From the NCBI RefSeq assembly GCF_014287635.1, contig NZ_JACOPH010000008.1, forward strand, positions 62,001-126,000: a DNA stretch of 64,000 nt, written 5' to 3'. Positions 26,899 through 36,558 of the stretch are shown here, piece by piece; positions within the stretch are counted from its first letter, which is position 1, and the number at the start of each line of letters is the position of its first letter. Source of the stretch: Roseburia zhanii (lineage in GTDB: Bacteria > Bacillota > Clostridia > Lachnospirales > Lachnospiraceae). Made by a program: the position numbers and the translations under genes. The notes beneath the pieces are model-generated. The model searched no databases, was not told where the DNA came from, and saw only the letters and a program-made list of their open reading frames with translations.

Positions 26899-28002
26899 AT
26901 GGTTATGAGAAAATATGTAAAAGTATTATTTATGATGGCTATGGCAGTAGTATTAACAGTTGCCGCTGGTATCAAAACACAGGCGGCAGAAACTTCGGCA
27001 GTAACCGCAAATCTTGTCGGAGCAGAGGAAGATGGAACGAATGTAACGGCATCGACTTACAAGATAGAGGAAAATTCAGGAGGCGCGATCAAAATTCCGA
27101 TACAGGTGTCACAAGCTGGAGCTGTTAATATTGATACAACAATTTTTACACAGGCAGGAACCAGTATAACAGGCTTTATCAGTAATGTAGAGAATCCGTC
27201 AGGTATGCAGGATGTTTTGCAGTATGGTATAAATACTGTCAGAGATTCTAAATGTAGTCTGAATTTTTCTGTATATACAGAAAATGCAGGAAAGTTGTAC
27301 TTGCTTCTTAGTCTGGATAAAACACATCAGAGTGTATCAGCAGATATTCAGGTCAAAGCATACATAAAGACGGTTACGACAGGTAGGGCACTGAAATCAG
27401 GAGAATGGGAGAATGGATATGGTCATTACAAAACACCGGCGTACTATCCAGTTAATGCCAAATCTTCAGGACTTTTAAAAATCAATGCAACTGGAGATGG
27501 AATTTCTGTCGTTTTGTGCAACAGTAAAAAGCAGGAAGTGAGTGACAGCTTTTCGAGTGGAATATCATATGCAGGTGTGCGAAAGGGAACATATTATATA
27601 AAAGTGAAACAGTCTGGGGCATATAAGTTGCAATATACATTTACGGCTGTAAAAGAGAAGAAAAATTATAAGAGTAAAAAAGCAGTTACTTTAAAAAGCG
27701 GTAAAAAAGAAACAGGTGTATTTGCATGTGATGATGCAAAAAAGAAAAAAACATCTCGTTGGTATAAGATTACAGTTCCAAGTAATAAGACAATAAAAGT
27801 ACAAATTGACAGGCAAGGTGCTCTGAATCCAATGTTCTTGTCATTATATCAAAAATCGGGTAAAAAATTAAAATTATATACCGATGGAACATTAAAAAAT
27901 AAAAAGAAAAACACGGGCAAAATAAAAGTAGAAAAAGGTACTTATTATATGGAACTTGAGAGTTATGGCTATATCGGAACCTATTCAATCAAGTGGAAAT
28001 AG
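26899..28002 (+). CDS. secreted Lys-rich protein, PPC-like repeats
   Basis: A Sec signal peptide (residues 1-32, cleavage likely after TQA|AETSA) leads a 335-residue exported protein. Two or three beta-rich segments resemble bacterial pre-peptidase C-terminal (PPC) domains: GISYAGVRKGTYYIKVKQSG at about 230 and KIKVEKGTYYMELESYGY at the end. The second half is very Lys-rich. No catalytic motif is seen. GGAG lies 5 bp before the ATG at 26899; ATGs at 26884 and 26905 are alternatives. It is the first gene after the LytTR regulator, with the putative binding boxes in its promoter. Confidence 0.75.
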   Translation: MVMRKYVKVLFMMAMAVVLTVAAGIKTQAAETSAVTANLVGAEEDGTNVTASTYKIEENSGGAIKIPIQVSQAGAVNIDTTIFTQAGTSITGFISNVENPSGMQDVLQYGINTVRDSKCSLNFSVYTENAGKLYLLLSLDKTHQSVSADIQVKAYIKTVTTGRALKSGEWENGYGHYKTPAYYPVNAKSSGLLKINATGDGISVVLCNSKKQEVSDSFSSGISYAGVRKGTYYIKVKQSGAYKLQYTFTAVKEKKNYKSKKAVTLKSGKKETGVFACDDAKKKKTSRWYKITVPSNKTIKVQIDRQGALNPMFLSLYQKSGKKLKLYTDGTLKNKKKNTGKIKVEKGTYYMELESYGYIGTYSIKWK

Positions 28003-28065
28003 AACTTAATGTTAAAAAACATCGGACAGGTATGAAAGTTGAATGAAAGGAAAAGGTACAAGAAT

Positions 28066-29544
28066 ATGAAGAAAAAAATATTATCGATTTTGCTGGCAAT
28101 GTGTGTGGTGACAGGAACTGTAACTGCATCACCGGAGCAGATGATCGTGAAGGCGGCAGAGAATACAACAGAAGATACGGATAGTGATTTCTGGAAAGAT
28201 TGTTATCTTAAATTAGATGATGGAACAATAGAGATTTGTTATGTTCCTGCTGGTACTACTATGGGCAGCATTATTATTCCATCAGAAATTGACGGAAAAA
28301 AGGTGACAGCTATAGGAGGTTATGCATTTAGTGATTGTGATAGTTTAACATCAGTTACATTACCAAACTCGATTACACGTATAGGATCTGGTGCTTTTGC
28401 AGAGTGTGGAAGTTTAACAAGTATTAAAATTCCGGATTCCGTTACAACTATAGGAGAGAATGCATTTTATGCCTGTGTTAATTTGACATCAGTCACGTTG
28501 CCAAATTCGATTATATGTATAGAAGAGAACACTTTTAGTGATTGCAAGAGTTTGACAAGTATTATGATTCCAAATTCTGTGACAGCTATAGGAAAAGAAG
28601 CATTTGCTGATTGCAGCAGTTTGACATCCGTTACAATTCCAAATTCTGTGACAACTATAGGAAATGATGCATTTAATGGATGTAACAGTTTAACATCCGT
28701 TACAATTCCAGATTCCGTGACAGCTATAGGAAGTGACGCATTTAATGGATGTAACAGTTTAACATCTGTTACATTGCCAAATTCGATTACACGTATAGAA
28801 GAGAATGCTTTTAGTGCTTGCAAGAGTTTAACAAGTATTACGATCCCCGCTTCTGTTCAAGAAATTGCTTCCGGTGCATTTTCCTGGTGTGAGAACTTAA
28901 AACAAGTTGTTTTATTAAATCCAAATACACAAATTGATCAGACTGCTTTTACACATACTTTATGGCAGGATCAGAATCAGACTGCTGCTGACAGTAATAG
29001 CAGTACGACAACAGAACCAACAACATATGTTTTATCGAATGTAAGATCATCTGTTAATAGTGTTGTTTATAATGGTGGTGAACAGAAACCATCTGTTGTC
29101 GTTACTGATACGGCAGGACAAGTGAAAGATGCATCGAATTATACGATCACCTATAGCAATAATGTAAATGTAGGACAGGCAACGATCACTGTTACAGGAA
29201 TTGGCAACTGCACAGGAACAGTGACAGCAACATTTACCATTCTTCCAAAAGGTACAAAATTATCTAAGGTGACTGCGAAAAAGAAAAAGGCACTTGTAAA
29301 ATGGAAGAAACAGACGGCACAGACAACCGGATATCAGATTCAGTATGGCAGAAATGCCAAATTTAACGGTGCAAAGATCACAACAATCAAGAAAAACAAA
29401 ACTGCATCAGCTACACTTAAGAAATTAAAAGCAAAAAAGAAATATTATGTGCGTATTCGTACATATAAAAATGTGCAGATCAATGGAAGATCCACGCAAT
29501 TATATTCTAACTGGTCAAAAGCAAAAACAGTGAAAGTCAAATAA
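28066..29544 (+). CDS. BspA-like LRR surface protein with Ig-like and Fn3-like C-terminus
   Basis: After a signal peptide (1-30, ASPEQMIVKAAE), residues about 35-300 hold nine or so LRR_5/BspA repeats of 23 residues with the pattern SLTSVTIPNSVTTIGNDAF. An MBG/YDG-like beta domain follows (about 325-410, ending VTATFTILPKGTKL). A Lys-rich Fn3-like module (VKWKKQTAQTTGYQIQYG ... SNWSKAKTVKVK) ends the protein. BspA repeats commonly mediate adhesion to host matrix or other bacteria; that is family knowledge. No LPXTG motif or membrane anchor is present, so attachment may rely on the basic C-terminal module. The ATG at 28066 is the start of the signal peptide. Confidence 0.88.
   Translation: MKKKILSILLAMCVVTGTVTASPEQMIVKAAENTTEDTDSDFWKDCYLKLDDGTIEICYVPAGTTMGSIIIPSEIDGKKVTAIGGYAFSDCDSLTSVTLPNSITRIGSGAFAECGSLTSIKIPDSVTTIGENAFYACVNLTSVTLPNSIICIEENTFSDCKSLTSIMIPNSVTAIGKEAFADCSSLTSVTIPNSVTTIGNDAFNGCNSLTSVTIPDSVTAIGSDAFNGCNSLTSVTLPNSITRIEENAFSACKSLTSITIPASVQEIASGAFSWCENLKQVVLLNPNTQIDQTAFTHTLWQDQNQTAADSNSSTTTEPTTYVLSNVRSSVNSVVYNGGEQKPSVVVTDTAGQVKDASNYTITYSNNVNVGQATITVTGIGNCTGTVTATFTILPKGTKLSKVTAKKKKALVKWKKQTAQTTGYQIQYGRNAKFNGAKITTIKKNKTASATLKKLKAKKKYYVRIRTYKNVQINGRSTQLYSNWSKAKTVKVK
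28344..28860 (+). repeat. tandem 69-bp repeats encoding LRR units
   Basis: Within the first BspA-like gene, 69-bp units (23 codons) repeat in tandem. The units at 28624-28692 and 28693-28761 are almost identical in DNA, and outer units are more diverged. Near-identity at DNA level permits slippage or recombination. Confidence 0.8.
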
Positions 29545-29561
29545 GTATTGAAAAATTATTT

Positions 29562-29608
29562 AAACCATACAGATCGTAGAAGTGTCTGCAATCTGTATGG
29601 TTTTATAC
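29562..29608 (+). terminator. terminator after first BspA-like gene
   Basis: AACCATACAGAT (29563-29574) and ATCTGTATGGTT (29591-29602) form a perfect 12-bp stem with a 16-nt loop, followed by TTATAC. The short T-tract makes efficiency uncertain. Confidence 0.7.
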
Positions 29609-29625
29609 TAACGGAGGTCTAAAAA

Positions 29626-29692
29626 GGTTACTGTTCAGACAGCACCTAAACACTCTGCTGTTTAGGTGCGTATGACCGTGATTGGGGTAACC
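29626..29692. repeat. hairpin-headed dispersed repeat, copy 1
   Basis: The 67-bp unit begins GGTTACTGTTCAGAC and ends GTAACC, the inverse of its first six bases. Inside, CACCTAAACA and TGTTTAGGTG form a perfect 10-bp stem with loop CTCTGC. The same 15-bp head followed by a different hairpin occurs at 53871. Confidence 0.65.
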
Positions 29693-29737
29693 TAAAAAGT
29701 TCTGAGAGTATAGGAAACAAAAAGGAGGGCGAATGAT

Positions 29738-31735
29738 ATGAAGAAAAAGTTTTTATCTGTTTTGTTGGCATTATGCATGGTGGCAGGAACTGCAACTGCA
29801 TCACCAGAGCAGATGATCGTGCAGGCGGCAGAGGAAGATATTGTTGATCCGGTTGGAGATGATTTGCGGTATGGAAATTATCAGTATCAGGTACAACAAG
29901 ATGGAACCGTGATGATCACGAAATATTATGATGATGAGACGACGAGTATTGTGATTCCATCGGAGATTGATGGGAAGAAAGTTACAAGAATATGGGAATA
30001 TGCATTTTCATCTTGTTCGAACTTGGTCAGTGTAAGTATTCCAAATTCGATTGATACTATAGGTGAATCGGCATTTAGTAGTTGTAAAAAATTAACAAAT
30101 ATCACGATCCCAAATTCGATTGATACTATAAGTAGAGGGGCATTTAGTAATTGTGAAAATTTAACAAATATTGTAATTCCTAATTCAGTAAAATGTATTG
30201 AAAAAAATGCATTTTCAGGTTGTTATAGTCTGACTGGTATCACAATTCCGGATTCTGTCACAACGATAGGAAATTCAGCTTTCAGTAGATGTTACAAGTT
30301 AGAAGATATTCAAATTTCTGATGCTACATATGATATTGGATGGGAAGCATTTAGTGCAACAGCTTGGCTGTCTGCTGCGTTTGATAACGATGATCCATAT
30401 ATCATACTGAATCATGTATTGATAGAAGTAAAAGGTGATAAAAGTATTACAAATTTTACGATTCCAGATTCTGTTACCAGTATTGCCGGGGCTGCATTTA
30501 GGGGATTTAATAATCTGACAACTGTAACAATCCCAGATTCTGTTAAATATATAGGAGATTATGCATTTAATCAATGCACCAGTTTAACAAACGTGACAAT
30601 CCCGGATTCTGTCATTGGCATTGGAGAGTTTGCATTTTATAGCTGCGATAATCTGACGAATATCACGATCCCGGCATCAGTGATGCAGATTGGTGATGCG
30701 GCATTTTATGGTACAACATGGTTAGATAATGAAGCAAAAAAGAGTCCGTTTGTAGTAATTAACAATATCTTAATTGATGGAAGTACTGCATCAGGCAATG
30801 TGAATATTCCAAACACTGTCACATATATTGCAGGTCATGCATTTTACGAAAATAAAAATATTACCAGTGTTACGATTCCGAGTACTGTTACACAGATAGG
30901 AGCATATGCATTCAATGAATGTGGCAATTTAAAAAGTGTTACAATTCCGACATCAGTTACAAAAATCGGAGCATATGCATTTAGTTCCAGTGGTTTAGAA
31001 AGTGTTACGATACCGGCATCAGTTACAGCTGTAGATGAGTATGCATTTTCAGAATGTCCTAACTTGAAAAATGTTGTCTTTTTAAATCCTTCTACCAAAT
31101 TTGTCTATTGGCGTGTATTTGCTGACTCTCCAAATGTTTCCGTATCTTACGGAGATCAGGACCAAAATACAGACAATAATTCTACAAAAAATAATAATAA
31201 TAACGGACAGAAAATAATAGCCTTATCCACAATCAAATCATCTGTTACCAGTGTTACTTATACCGGAAAAGCACAGCAGCCGGCAGTTGTCATTACAGAT
31301 ACAACGGGACAGACTGTTGATTCATCTAATTACACATTAACCTATAGCAACAACAAAAATGTCGGACAGGCTACCGTTACAGCAACCGGAATCGGTAATT
31401 ATACCGGAACCCTGACAGCAGTATTTAACATAGTGCCAAAAGGAACAAATCTATCTAAAGTAACTGTAAAGAAAAAGAGTTTCCTTGCAAAATGGAAAAA
31501 ACAGTCTGCACAGACAAGCGGCTATGAACTTCAATATGCCACAAATGCAAAATTCAAAGGTGCAAAGATCAAGACAGTAAAGAAGAACAAGATAACATCT
31601 ATTGCAGTTAAAAAATTAAAATCGAAGAAAAAATATTATGTTCGTGTGCGTACTTATAAGACGGTGAAAATCAATGGGAAATCGATGAAATTGTATTCGA
31701 ACTGGTCAAAGGCAAAGAAGGTCAAAGTAAAATAA
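29738..31735 (+). CDS. BspA-like LRR surface protein, paralogue of the preceding gene
   Basis: This 665-residue protein has the same design as its upstream neighbour: signal peptide (1-32, with the same ASPEQMIV motif), about 14 LRR_5 repeats, an Asn-rich linker near residue 485, an MBG/YDG-like beta domain, and a Lys-rich Fn3-like end (AKWKKQSAQTSGYELQYA ... YSNWSKAKKVKVK). The repeats are interrupted by spacers around 205-245 and 330-350. The two genes are surely duplicates. AGGAGG precedes the ATG, and the next large gene follows after 14 bp, so those two are probably one operon. Confidence 0.88.
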   Translation: MKKKFLSVLLALCMVAGTATASPEQMIVQAAEEDIVDPVGDDLRYGNYQYQVQQDGTVMITKYYDDETTSIVIPSEIDGKKVTRIWEYAFSSCSNLVSVSIPNSIDTIGESAFSSCKKLTNITIPNSIDTISRGAFSNCENLTNIVIPNSVKCIEKNAFSGCYSLTGITIPDSVTTIGNSAFSRCYKLEDIQISDATYDIGWEAFSATAWLSAAFDNDDPYIILNHVLIEVKGDKSITNFTIPDSVTSIAGAAFRGFNNLTTVTIPDSVKYIGDYAFNQCTSLTNVTIPDSVIGIGEFAFYSCDNLTNITIPASVMQIGDAAFYGTTWLDNEAKKSPFVVINNILIDGSTASGNVNIPNTVTYIAGHAFYENKNITSVTIPSTVTQIGAYAFNECGNLKSVTIPTSVTKIGAYAFSSSGLESVTIPASVTAVDEYAFSECPNLKNVVFLNPSTKFVYWRVFADSPNVSVSYGDQDQNTDNNSTKNNNNNGQKIIALSTIKSSVTSVTYTGKAQQPAVVITDTTGQTVDSSNYTLTYSNNKNVGQATVTATGIGNYTGTLTAVFNIVPKGTNLSKVTVKKKSFLAKWKKQSAQTSGYELQYATNAKFKGAKIKTVKKNKITSIAVKKLKSKKKYYVRVRTYKTVKINGKSMKLYSNWSKAKKVKVK

Positions 31736-31749
31736 GGATGGTATAGAAT

Positions 31750-34700
31750 ATGAAAAAAATTAGAAGATGGATTTCTAGACTGCTTGTTTTTGCAATTTTA
31801 TTGACGAGTATCCCGGTATGTAGGGCTGGTTTTGTAATGGCAAAAGATAGGGGCAGTATTGCAGAATTTATTAAGGATGACAGATGGAAAAACGGAGTTA
31901 GTTGGGGGAAGTTAAAAGACCCCGAATTTAAGATTGAGAAGGGGTTAGGAACCGGATGTAATGCATATGTAAGGGATTTTACTCTTTATGTACATGGTGT
32001 ATCTTTACATGAGGGCTCAAAATTTACAAATAAATATGAACTGAATACAGGAGATGTTGGACATTGGTATGTGAGTAAGAGCAATCAGCATTGGTTTGCT
32101 GTAATAGGAAGAAGTGAGAATTGGCTGCATGTAGCGGAAGGCAATTATGGCCCGGGGGTAGTTCATATTCAAAATAATAGATATAATATTAAAGATATGA
32201 AGTTTTCCTATGGATATCATTATAGTGGGAGTGGTAATGTTTCACCATCTCTGCCACAATCTCAACCGGTAAAAAATGCCTCTGTGAAAGCTATTTGGGC
32301 TGATAAGTATGATACCAATATGGTTTGTAAAGCGAAGGTATACAATCCCGGCAGAAAAAGAATTTCTGTATGTGGAATTCAAGTGAGAGATGGCAACAAT
32401 ATAATTGGCAGAAAAGAAGAAGTGTTTTATCCTATTAATCAATACGTATCTGAGGGTAGTATCGAATACAATCTTAATACGGAAGTAGGGATTAGCCTTA
32501 GACCGGGTCATGTGTATGGATGGCAAGTATATGCCGATGTGAATGGAACCAGATATTATACGGATTGGATTAATGACAGAACCACAGGGACTGAAAAGCC
32601 GAATACTCCATCATTGAGTACATCTAAAACAGATTATGCGGTTGGAGATGCGGTTACAGTATGTTGGGGGGCAGATGCTGCTGCTTATAGTGGTTATTCA
32701 ATGACGATTACCCAGACAAAAGGTGGAAGTTATACAAAAACTCAGACTACAGATTCAGCAAATGCAACATCGATAGCCTTTTCTCTGCCTGGTGAGGGAG
32801 AGTATCAAATAACAGGTTTCGCACGAGGGGGAGTGAATAGCGATACAGCTGTTCTTAATAAAACCATTGTAGCTCATAATCCTAGTAAGGTTCGTTTTGT
32901 AGAATATGATAAAGATAATAAGGAAAACTTATTATGCGAGCAAACAGTAAGATATGGGTATTCAGCAATTGCACCGACAGGAATCAGCAGAAAAGGGCAT
33001 ACATTTACTGGATGGAAAGGTGAATATAGTAATGTGACATCTGATAGGACAATTGTTGCACAATTTAAAAGAAATTCGTATAAAGTAACATTTGTAGATA
33101 AAGATGGCAATATTGTTGATACACAATCTGTTTTATACGAGAATGATGCTATTGCACCGACTCCACCTGAAGCTGAAGCCGGATATGTTTTCGCTGGCTG
33201 GGATAATGAGGATTATAAAAATGTTCAGGGAAATGTTACTGTAAAAGCTTGTTATGTCTGGAAAAATAATGATCTTCCGGTTTTGGTTGAAATAAATAGT
33301 TGTATTTTTAAGGAAGATGGATATATTGTAAATTACAATATAAAGAATAATCCTGATAAACGAACAAGATGCAGAGGAATATTTTCATTAAGAACATCTA
33401 CTGGAAAACTTATAAATTCAACAGAATCAGGAGCTTTTTCATTGGATAAGGCTGAATATCGAAAAAATTTGGAAATGTACATACCATATGACGGAGTAGC
33501 TACAAATGTCAGTTTGTACATTGTTGATAGATTTTCGTCAGGTATTCCATATTCGCAAACAGTTTCATACGAACTTGAACGAGAATGGAGTGATTGGATT
33601 CCGACTAATCCGGGCGAAAAAGTTGAGGTGGAAAATAGAACTGAGTACAGGTATAGAAATCTATTAACAGCTACAACCAGAAATTCTGTGAATGAAGGCT
33701 GGAATCTGGTAGATACGATATTTGATACTGACTGGAACTATGGTTCATGGAGTGGATGGTCAAGAACTGCATATAGTCCAAGCGAAACAATAAATACAAA
33801 ACGCGAAGTTCAATCAAAGGATGTGTCTAATAATGATGGATATTCAAGAAGAATATTCTATTATTGGAAGGATCCTAATAAGCTTGCTTTCTCATATTAT
33901 AATGAAGGTGGAATGATTTATTATGAGTATTGTGAAAATAGTTATGATTCTTTGAAGATGAGAGCCATAGGTTCATATAATGGACAGACAAAGTATTATA
34001 TTGGGGATTATGGATGTAATTTTAGATCGGAATGCTGGTTCTTAAAGCAAGAATATTCTGTTCCTGCTACAAGTCACAAAGAATATCGTTACAGAGATGC
34101 TACAAAAGGATATTCATATAAATGGTCAAAGTGGGATGACTGGTCTGATTGGACGACTGATGAGGTAAATGCAAATTCTTCTAAAGAGGTGGAGTCAAGA
34201 ACAACGTACCGTTATAGAGCTAAAATGACGGATTTAGAGAATAACGAAGGAAAAGAATATACAATTAATGGCAGTGTTGATTCCTTATTAGCGGGAAAAG
34301 AAGCTTTAATTCAAGTATACAAAGGAGATGAACCTTCTGACTCTAATAATGAGTATGTTGGAAAAGTCACAATTAATGAAGACGGAAGTTTTTCACATAA
34401 ATTTGTATGCAGACAGGAGATTAGTGAAAAAACAGGCGATTATAAAGTCATGATGGCGATAGAAGGAGGAGATGAACCTTTTTATCTGGAAACAATTGAA
34501 GCTCCAAAACCTAAGTATACTGTCATATTTAAGGGGATGAACGGAGAAATAATTGATACACAGACTGTTACATTAGGTCATAGTGCAACTTCTCCAAAAG
34601 CACCAGAAGAACAAAACTATACTTTCATTGGATGGGATTATGGTGTTACAAATATCAGAGATGATATGGAAATTACTGCTCAATATGCGAAAAACAAGTA

Positions 34701-36525
34701 CAGTGTAGCTTTTGTAAACTGGGAAACAAAGGAAGCATATACAGAAGTATTTAGTTACGGAGATCCGGTTTCTTATCCTGAAATTAAAGAGATTGAAGGA
34801 TACGATTTTGTAAATTGGACAACTCCGGATGGTAAAACAATAACAAATGTAACTGACAATACCATTTTGTCTGCTAATTATAAAATAAAGACATTTAAAG
34901 TTAGGTTCTTTAATAATGATGGAGAGGTTATCAGCTCTCAAGATGTCGAATATTTAAATGATGCAATGGAGCCTGAGGCTGACAAAATTAACGGAATGGT
35001 ATTTGATGGTTGGAATGAATACGGATTTATTGGTGTGAAATCAGATGTTGATATTTACCCAATATACAAGTACATTGAAACAACTGACAATCCAACTTGT
35101 GATACTGAGTCGGGAGTGTTTACAGAAAGTAAAAAAATACATTTGAGTGCACCGGAAAATGCAAAAATATACTATTCAACAGATGGTACTATTCCAACAC
35201 AGGCTAGTTCAGAGTATAAAGGTGAACTGATAATTTCAAAAAATACTTTTTTACAATATATTGCAGCTGAACCGAATAAGAATACAAGCGAGGTGATGTC
35301 GGCATCATTTCTTGTTGCATCAGGAGAGGATGACGAGGGTGCTCTTGTTGTAAAGAAAGAGAAATATGTAATGAAGCGAGGAAATACAGAAAAAATAACA
35401 TATTTCTTAAGTCATAACGATCCTGATATGGAAGTAGAGTATTATAGTCTGGATGAAAATATTGCATCAATAGAAAATGATGGAATCATTCATGCTAACA
35501 ATGTTGGAAAGACAAGGATATTTGTTAGTACGAAAGATAGAAAGTATGCTGATTATTGTGATGTTGAGGTTTCAACAGATGATATAGATTTGGAATATAT
35601 TTCATTAGACAAAACATCTATTGTGGGAGTGAAAGATGAACAAATTCAGATAAGTGCGAGTGTATACCCTGAAAATGCAACAGTGCAGACTGTAGATTGG
35701 TATTCTGATGACGAAGATATTGCTGTTGTTGAAAATGGTCTTGTTACAATTAAGAAAAAAGGGACTACAACATTGAAGGCTTATGCAAGTAATGGCTCGT
35801 ATGTTGCAGCATGTAAAGTTGAGGGAATTAGTGATTATTCTGAGAGTAAATTAAAGATGTCAATGCCGTATATGTATTTATATGAAAATGAAACTGATTT
35901 TTTGTATGCAATATATGATGATACTATGGTTGAATGTGAATGGTCTAGTTCCAATGAAAAGGTGGCTACTGTAAATGATGGTGAAATTACTGCAAAAGCA
36001 GTAGGAACATCAGAGATTACTGCAACAACAGAGGATGGAACACAAGTTACCAGCATCGTAATTGTAAGTAAAAACGAGGAAAAACAAGAGCCAACCGTAG
36101 AACCGACAACCGAGCCAACCGTAGAACCAACAACCGAGCCAACCGTAGGACCAACGACCGAGCCAACCATAGGACCAACGACCGAGTCGGGTACAGCACC
36201 GATAACAGAACCAAAAGTAACTTCGACGTCAAGCATCAAGGTTCCTAAAGCTGTAAAAGGATTAAAAGTTAATTCAGCGAAGAAATCATTGAAGTTATCA
36301 TGGAAGAAGTCATCTGACGCATCTGGATACGAAATTCAATATTCCTTGAATAGGAAATTTAAAAATTTAAAGAAGATAACAATCAAAAAGGCTTCAAAGA
36401 CAAAGTATACCATCAAGGGTCTTAAGAAAAAGAAGAATTATTATGTGCGAATTCGTGCTTACAAAAAAATAGGTTCTGCAAAGATGTACAGTAACTGGAA
36501 GAAAGCACTGAAGAAGACAAAGTAA
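31750..36525 (+). CDS. giant secreted multidomain protein with CHAP/NlpC-like N-terminus
   Basis: This 1591-residue exported protein has a signal peptide at 1-31. Residues about 45-160 look like a papain-fold peptidase or amidase domain (CHAP/NlpC-like): Cys70 in GTGCNAYVRDF, His114 in HWFAVIG and Glu130-Gly-Asn132 in HVAEGNY are candidate catalytic residues. InlB-type beta-grasp repeats lie at about 378-500 and 920-1110. Between them are Trp-rich WSDW...YRYR segments (about 615-830). A chitobiase-like C-terminal domain (about 1125-1190), two Ig-like Big_2 domains (about 1275-1445), Pro-Thr repeats and a Lys-rich Fn3-like end follow. It is noticeably AT-richer with different codon use from housekeeping genes here, suggesting acquisition. 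The peptidase call is inference. Confidence 0.75.
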   Translation: MKKIRRWISRLLVFAILLTSIPVCRAGFVMAKDRGSIAEFIKDDRWKNGVSWGKLKDPEFKIEKGLGTGCNAYVRDFTLYVHGVSLHEGSKFTNKYELNTGDVGHWYVSKSNQHWFAVIGRSENWLHVAEGNYGPGVVHIQNNRYNIKDMKFSYGYHYSGSGNVSPSLPQSQPVKNASVKAIWADKYDTNMVCKAKVYNPGRKRISVCGIQVRDGNNIIGRKEEVFYPINQYVSEGSIEYNLNTEVGISLRPGHVYGWQVYADVNGTRYYTDWINDRTTGTEKPNTPSLSTSKTDYAVGDAVTVCWGADAAAYSGYSMTITQTKGGSYTKTQTTDSANATSIAFSLPGEGEYQITGFARGGVNSDTAVLNKTIVAHNPSKVRFVEYDKDNKENLLCEQTVRYGYSAIAPTGISRKGHTFTGWKGEYSNVTSDRTIVAQFKRNSYKVTFVDKDGNIVDTQSVLYENDAIAPTPPEAEAGYVFAGWDNEDYKNVQGNVTVKACYVWKNNDLPVLVEINSCIFKEDGYIVNYNIKNNPDKRTRCRGIFSLRTSTGKLINSTESGAFSLDKAEYRKNLEMYIPYDGVATNVSLYIVDRFSSGIPYSQTVSYELEREWSDWIPTNPGEKVEVENRTEYRYRNLLTATTRNSVNEGWNLVDTIFDTDWNYGSWSGWSRTAYSPSETINTKREVQSKDVSNNDGYSRRIFYYWKDPNKLAFSYYNEGGMIYYEYCENSYDSLKMRAIGSYNGQTKYYIGDYGCNFRSECWFLKQEYSVPATSHKEYRYRDATKGYSYKWSKWDDWSDWTTDEVNANSSKEVESRTTYRYRAKMTDLENNEGKEYTINGSVDSLLAGKEALIQVYKGDEPSDSNNEYVGKVTINEDGSFSHKFVCRQEISEKTGDYKVMMAIEGGDEPFYLETIEAPKPKYTVIFKGMNGEIIDTQTVTLGHSATSPKAPEEQNYTFIGWDYGVTNIRDDMEITAQYAKNKYSVAFVNWETKEAYTEVFSYGDPVSYPEIKEIEGYDFVNWTTPDGKTITNVTDNTILSANYKIKTFKVRFFNNDGEVISSQDVEYLNDAMEPEADKINGMVFDGWNEYGFIGVKSDVDIYPIYKYIETTDNPTCDTESGVFTESKKIHLSAPENAKIYYSTDGTIPTQASSEYKGELIISKNTFLQYIAAEPNKNTSEVMSASFLVASGEDDEGALVVKKEKYVMKRGNTEKITYFLSHNDPDMEVEYYSLDENIASIENDGIIHANNVGKTRIFVSTKDRKYADYCDVEVSTDDIDLEYISLDKTSIVGVKDEQIQISASVYPENATVQTVDWYSDDEDIAVVENGLVTIKKKGTTTLKAYASNGSYVAACKVEGISDYSESKLKMSMPYMYLYENETDFLYAIYDDTMVECEWSSSNEKVATVNDGEITAKAVGTSEITATTEDGTQVTSIVIVSKNEEKQEPTVEPTTEPTVEPTTEPTVGPTTEPTIGPTTESGTAPITEPKVTSTSSIKVPKAVKGLKVNSAKKSLKLSWKKSSDASGYEIQYSLNRKFKNLKKITIKKASKTKYTIKGLKKKKNYYVRIRAYKKIGSAKMYSNWKKALKKTK
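36088..36183 (+). repeat. four tandem 24-bp repeats (Glu-Pro-Thr linker)
   Basis: Four 24-bp units beginning GAGCCAACCGTAGAACC encode EPTVEPTT-type octapeptides, a Pro-Thr spacer before the terminal Fn3-like module of the giant protein. The copies differ at only a few bases, so the number may vary between strains. Confidence 0.9.
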
Positions 36526-36558
36526 GTGGAGAAGTTGGGAGTATCCTAAAGTTTGTGT

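Noticed and set aside
28344..28860. CRISPR array
   Set aside because: The regular 69-bp repeats are in frame and encode 23-residue LRR units, without unique spacers.
35835..36239. 134-codon minus-strand frame with Val-Gly-Ser repeats
   Set aside because: The repeats are the antisense reading of the 24-bp Glu-Pro-Thr repeats of the giant protein.
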